5,620 nucleotides of DNA, from contig CAMAIG010000127.1 of assembly GCA_945835085.1 (NCBI GenBank), positions 1 through 5,620 of the forward strand. The letters are read 5' to 3'. The DNA comes from an uncultured Ruminococcus sp. (GTDB lineage: Bacteria > Bacillota > Clostridia > Oscillospirales > Ruminococcaceae). Made by a program: the position numbers and the translations under genes. This document shows, piece by piece, positions 4,380 to 5,620 of the stretch (position 1 is the first letter of the stretch; each line of letters begins with the position of its first letter). The notes below the pieces were generated by a model. It was not told where the DNA came from. It saw only the letters and a program-made list of their open reading frames with translations, and did not search any database.

Positions 4380-5483
4380 ATGAGTGAAGAATTTAAAAAT
4401 ATCAGCAGCGGAAATTATGCCGGCACGGCAGACGCTCTGAATCCCGTTATTATCCGACGGAAAATAAAAAAAGGATACCACTGGGCGGGAGCAGTGATAC
4501 TTATATTTACGGCACTGACCATTGTGTGTGCATTTTTTTATTCAATTATATATGCTGCTGCCATGATACCTAAGGTAGCTGCGGAAAGTCCGGGCATGGA
4601 GCTTACCCAGGCCTCCGAAATGATCTCGGAAAGCCTTGTAAGCGGAGATAATATGATATACTATAATTCCGCTGTTACGCTTTTGTCCGATATTGTGGCT
4701 TTTATTATTCTGCTGCTTGCTTCAAATATGATGAAGATGAAGGACATAATGAAGAAGTCAAAGCTTCCACTGTCCTTTATTGCAATGTGTGCAGTTGGTC
4801 TTATGGGTGTACAGTGCTTCTCGCTGACGGTCCAGCAGCTCATAACAAGCATTACAGGCTATACGGGCATAAATGAGCAGGTGTCTGCGGCTCTGAGCTT
4901 CGGAGATACTCCCCTCGCCACTGCTGTGATGCTGATATATACCGTTATTCTCGGTCCTATCATGGAGGAGCTGCTTTTCAGAGGCTTTGCAATGAACGCT
5001 CTTGGTGCTGTGGACAGGAAATTCGGAGTAATTGCTTCCGCACTGCTGTTCGGGCTTATGCATTCAAACTTCAATCAGATATTCAACGGTTTCCTTTTAG
5101 GACTTGTATTGGGATATGCGGCTTATAAATGCGGCTCGGTCATTCCCTCCATCATTCTCCACATCTTCGGAAATGCCCATGCTATGCTCATAAGCTATTT
5201 TTCCGAGGTGCTTGTAGAGAAGCTCGGTGACGAAAAAGCCAATGCAGTATTCTGGGCTTATATGATCGTGGTATTTGCTGTAGGTGCTGTATTTATTGTA
5301 CTTACAGTCAGAAAATACGGTTTGCCCTCCAATGAGGACGTTATCGTTCCGGGCTGCTGCTTTGAAATAGGACCCGAGGATACAAAAAAGCTTACCTGGC
5401 CTGCATTTCTGAGTTCTCCAACAGTAATTATCTCTGCCGTTATATGCATTGTTCCGGCAATAGGTTTTATTACTGCGGTATAA
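4380..5483 (+). CDS. CPBP-family intramembrane glutamic protease (CAAX protease / bacteriocin-processing type)
   Basis: A 367-residue polytopic membrane protein. The catalytic CPBP (ABI) domain lies at about 180-275 with its conserved motifs intact: EELLFRG (E196, E197, R201), FGLMHSNFNQ (F224, H228) and HIFGNAHAM (H261, N265). An extended N-terminal half has hydrophobic helices around 35-60, 98-115 and 132-155. Two further helices follow the catalytic domain (about 292-311 and 345-366), separated by a loop at 312-344. It is longer than the minimal family (about 220-300 residues). Relatives cleave prenylated proteins in eukaryotes; bacterial members process or confer immunity to bacteriocins or act on membrane proteins, but the substrate here is unknown. 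The ATG at 4380 has AGAGG nine bases upstream, 42 bases after padR, so it is co-transcribed and probably PadR-controlled. It is the last gene before the terminator. Confidence 0.92.
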   Translation: MSEEFKNISSGNYAGTADALNPVIIRRKIKKGYHWAGAVILIFTALTIVCAFFYSIIYAAAMIPKVAAESPGMELTQASEMISESLVSGDNMIYYNSAVTLLSDIVAFIILLLASNMMKMKDIMKKSKLPLSFIAMCAVGLMGVQCFSLTVQQLITSITGYTGINEQVSAALSFGDTPLATAVMLIYTVILGPIMEELLFRGFAMNALGAVDRKFGVIASALLFGLMHSNFNQIFNGFLLGLVLGYAAYKCGSVIPSIILHIFGNAHAMLISYFSEVLVEKLGDEKANAVFWAYMIVVFAVGAVFIVLTVRKYGLPSNEDVIVPGCCFEIGPEDTKKLTWPAFLSSPTVIISAVICIVPAIGFITAV

Positions 5484-5496
5484 TTATTTGAAAGGC

Positions 5497-5540
5497 AAAA
5501 AAAGGACTTGTCGCCGTTGATCGGGGGCAAGTCCTTTTCT
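5497..5540. terminator. Bidirectional rho-independent terminator
   Basis: AAAAGGACTTG (5500-5510) pairs perfectly with CAAGTCCTTTT (5528-5538), an 11-bp stem around a 17-base loop. On the plus strand the stem ends in TTTTCT. On the minus strand the A-run at 5497-5503 gives seven T. It follows the CPBP stop by 14 bases and could serve both that operon and a convergent gene ending at 5545. Confidence 0.88.
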
Positions 5541-5544
5541 GATA

Positions 5545-5620
5545 TTATGAGATCACCGAATGACTAAACATAAGCTCAGCAGCAAAAATCAACCCGACAG
5601 AATTTATGGGCGTTTCGGCT
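5545..5620 (-). CDS. C-terminal end of an unidentified convergent gene, partial
   Basis: The last 24 residues of a possible minus-strand protein are open to the right edge: AETPINSVGLIFAAELMFSH followed by SVIS, then TAA at 5547-5545. Of the three minus frames here, the other two hit stops within 15 codons. The stop lies a few bases before a hairpin that has a good T-run on the minus strand, as expected for a gene end. The piece is too short to recognise a family, and an open frame of this size can arise by chance. Confidence 0.35.
   Translation of the reverse strand, partial: AETPINSVGLIFAAELMFSHSVIS

Noticed and set aside
1..5620. CRISPR array, tRNA or rRNA genes
   Set aside because: No regularly spaced direct repeats with unique spacers, no cloverleaf and no conserved rRNA segments were seen.

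Overview
The window looks like chromosomal DNA from an anaerobic Firmicute of the class Clostridia, most likely a Ruminococcus-like member of the Oscillospiraceae. This rests on Gram-positive ribosome binding sites (AGGAGG-type) before nearly every gene, a spoIIAA-spoIIAB-sigF sporulation operon, GTG starts, short intergenic gaps and moderate GC. The genus is an inference from style, not from a marker gene.

Left block, minus strand (1-890): an ECF-type RNA polymerase sigma factor starts at a GTG at 767. It overlaps by four bases (ATGA) with a two-helix membrane protein that runs off the left edge and is a candidate anti-sigma factor. A hairpin plus T-run just upstream (826-870, minus strand) separates the pair from the DNA to its right.

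Decayed block (about 890-1680): no intact, recognisable gene. It holds a short minus-strand ORF, a 158-bp imperfect inverted repeat flanked by TA that looks like a miniature transposable element, a plus-strand remnant resembling the C-terminal part of a large serine recombinase (with an in-frame stop), a row of small hairpins and a plus-strand terminator. I read it as the scar of old mobile DNA.

Sporulation block, minus strand (1683-3141): spoIIAA (anti-anti-sigma factor), spoIIAB (anti-sigma factor and kinase) and sigF (forespore sigma factor), in the classical order and tightly packed. SpoIIAB holds SigF inactive and phosphorylates SpoIIAA; unphosphorylated SpoIIAA releases SigF.

Right block, plus strand (3253-5540): a strong sigma-A type promoter (TTGACA, 17-bp spacer, TATACT) drives a likely four-gene operon. 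The genes are a membrane-anchored small protein, a soluble small protein that is its paralogue, a PadR-family repressor and a CPBP-family (CAAX protease / bacteriocin-processing) membrane protein. A strong hairpin terminator, usable on both strands, closes the operon. A gene on the opposite strand probably ends just beyond it and runs off the right edge.

The most interesting items are the tandem paralogous small-domain proteins linked to PadR and a CPBP protease, and the MITE-like palindrome. Nothing here is clearly an undescribed defence or mobile system.
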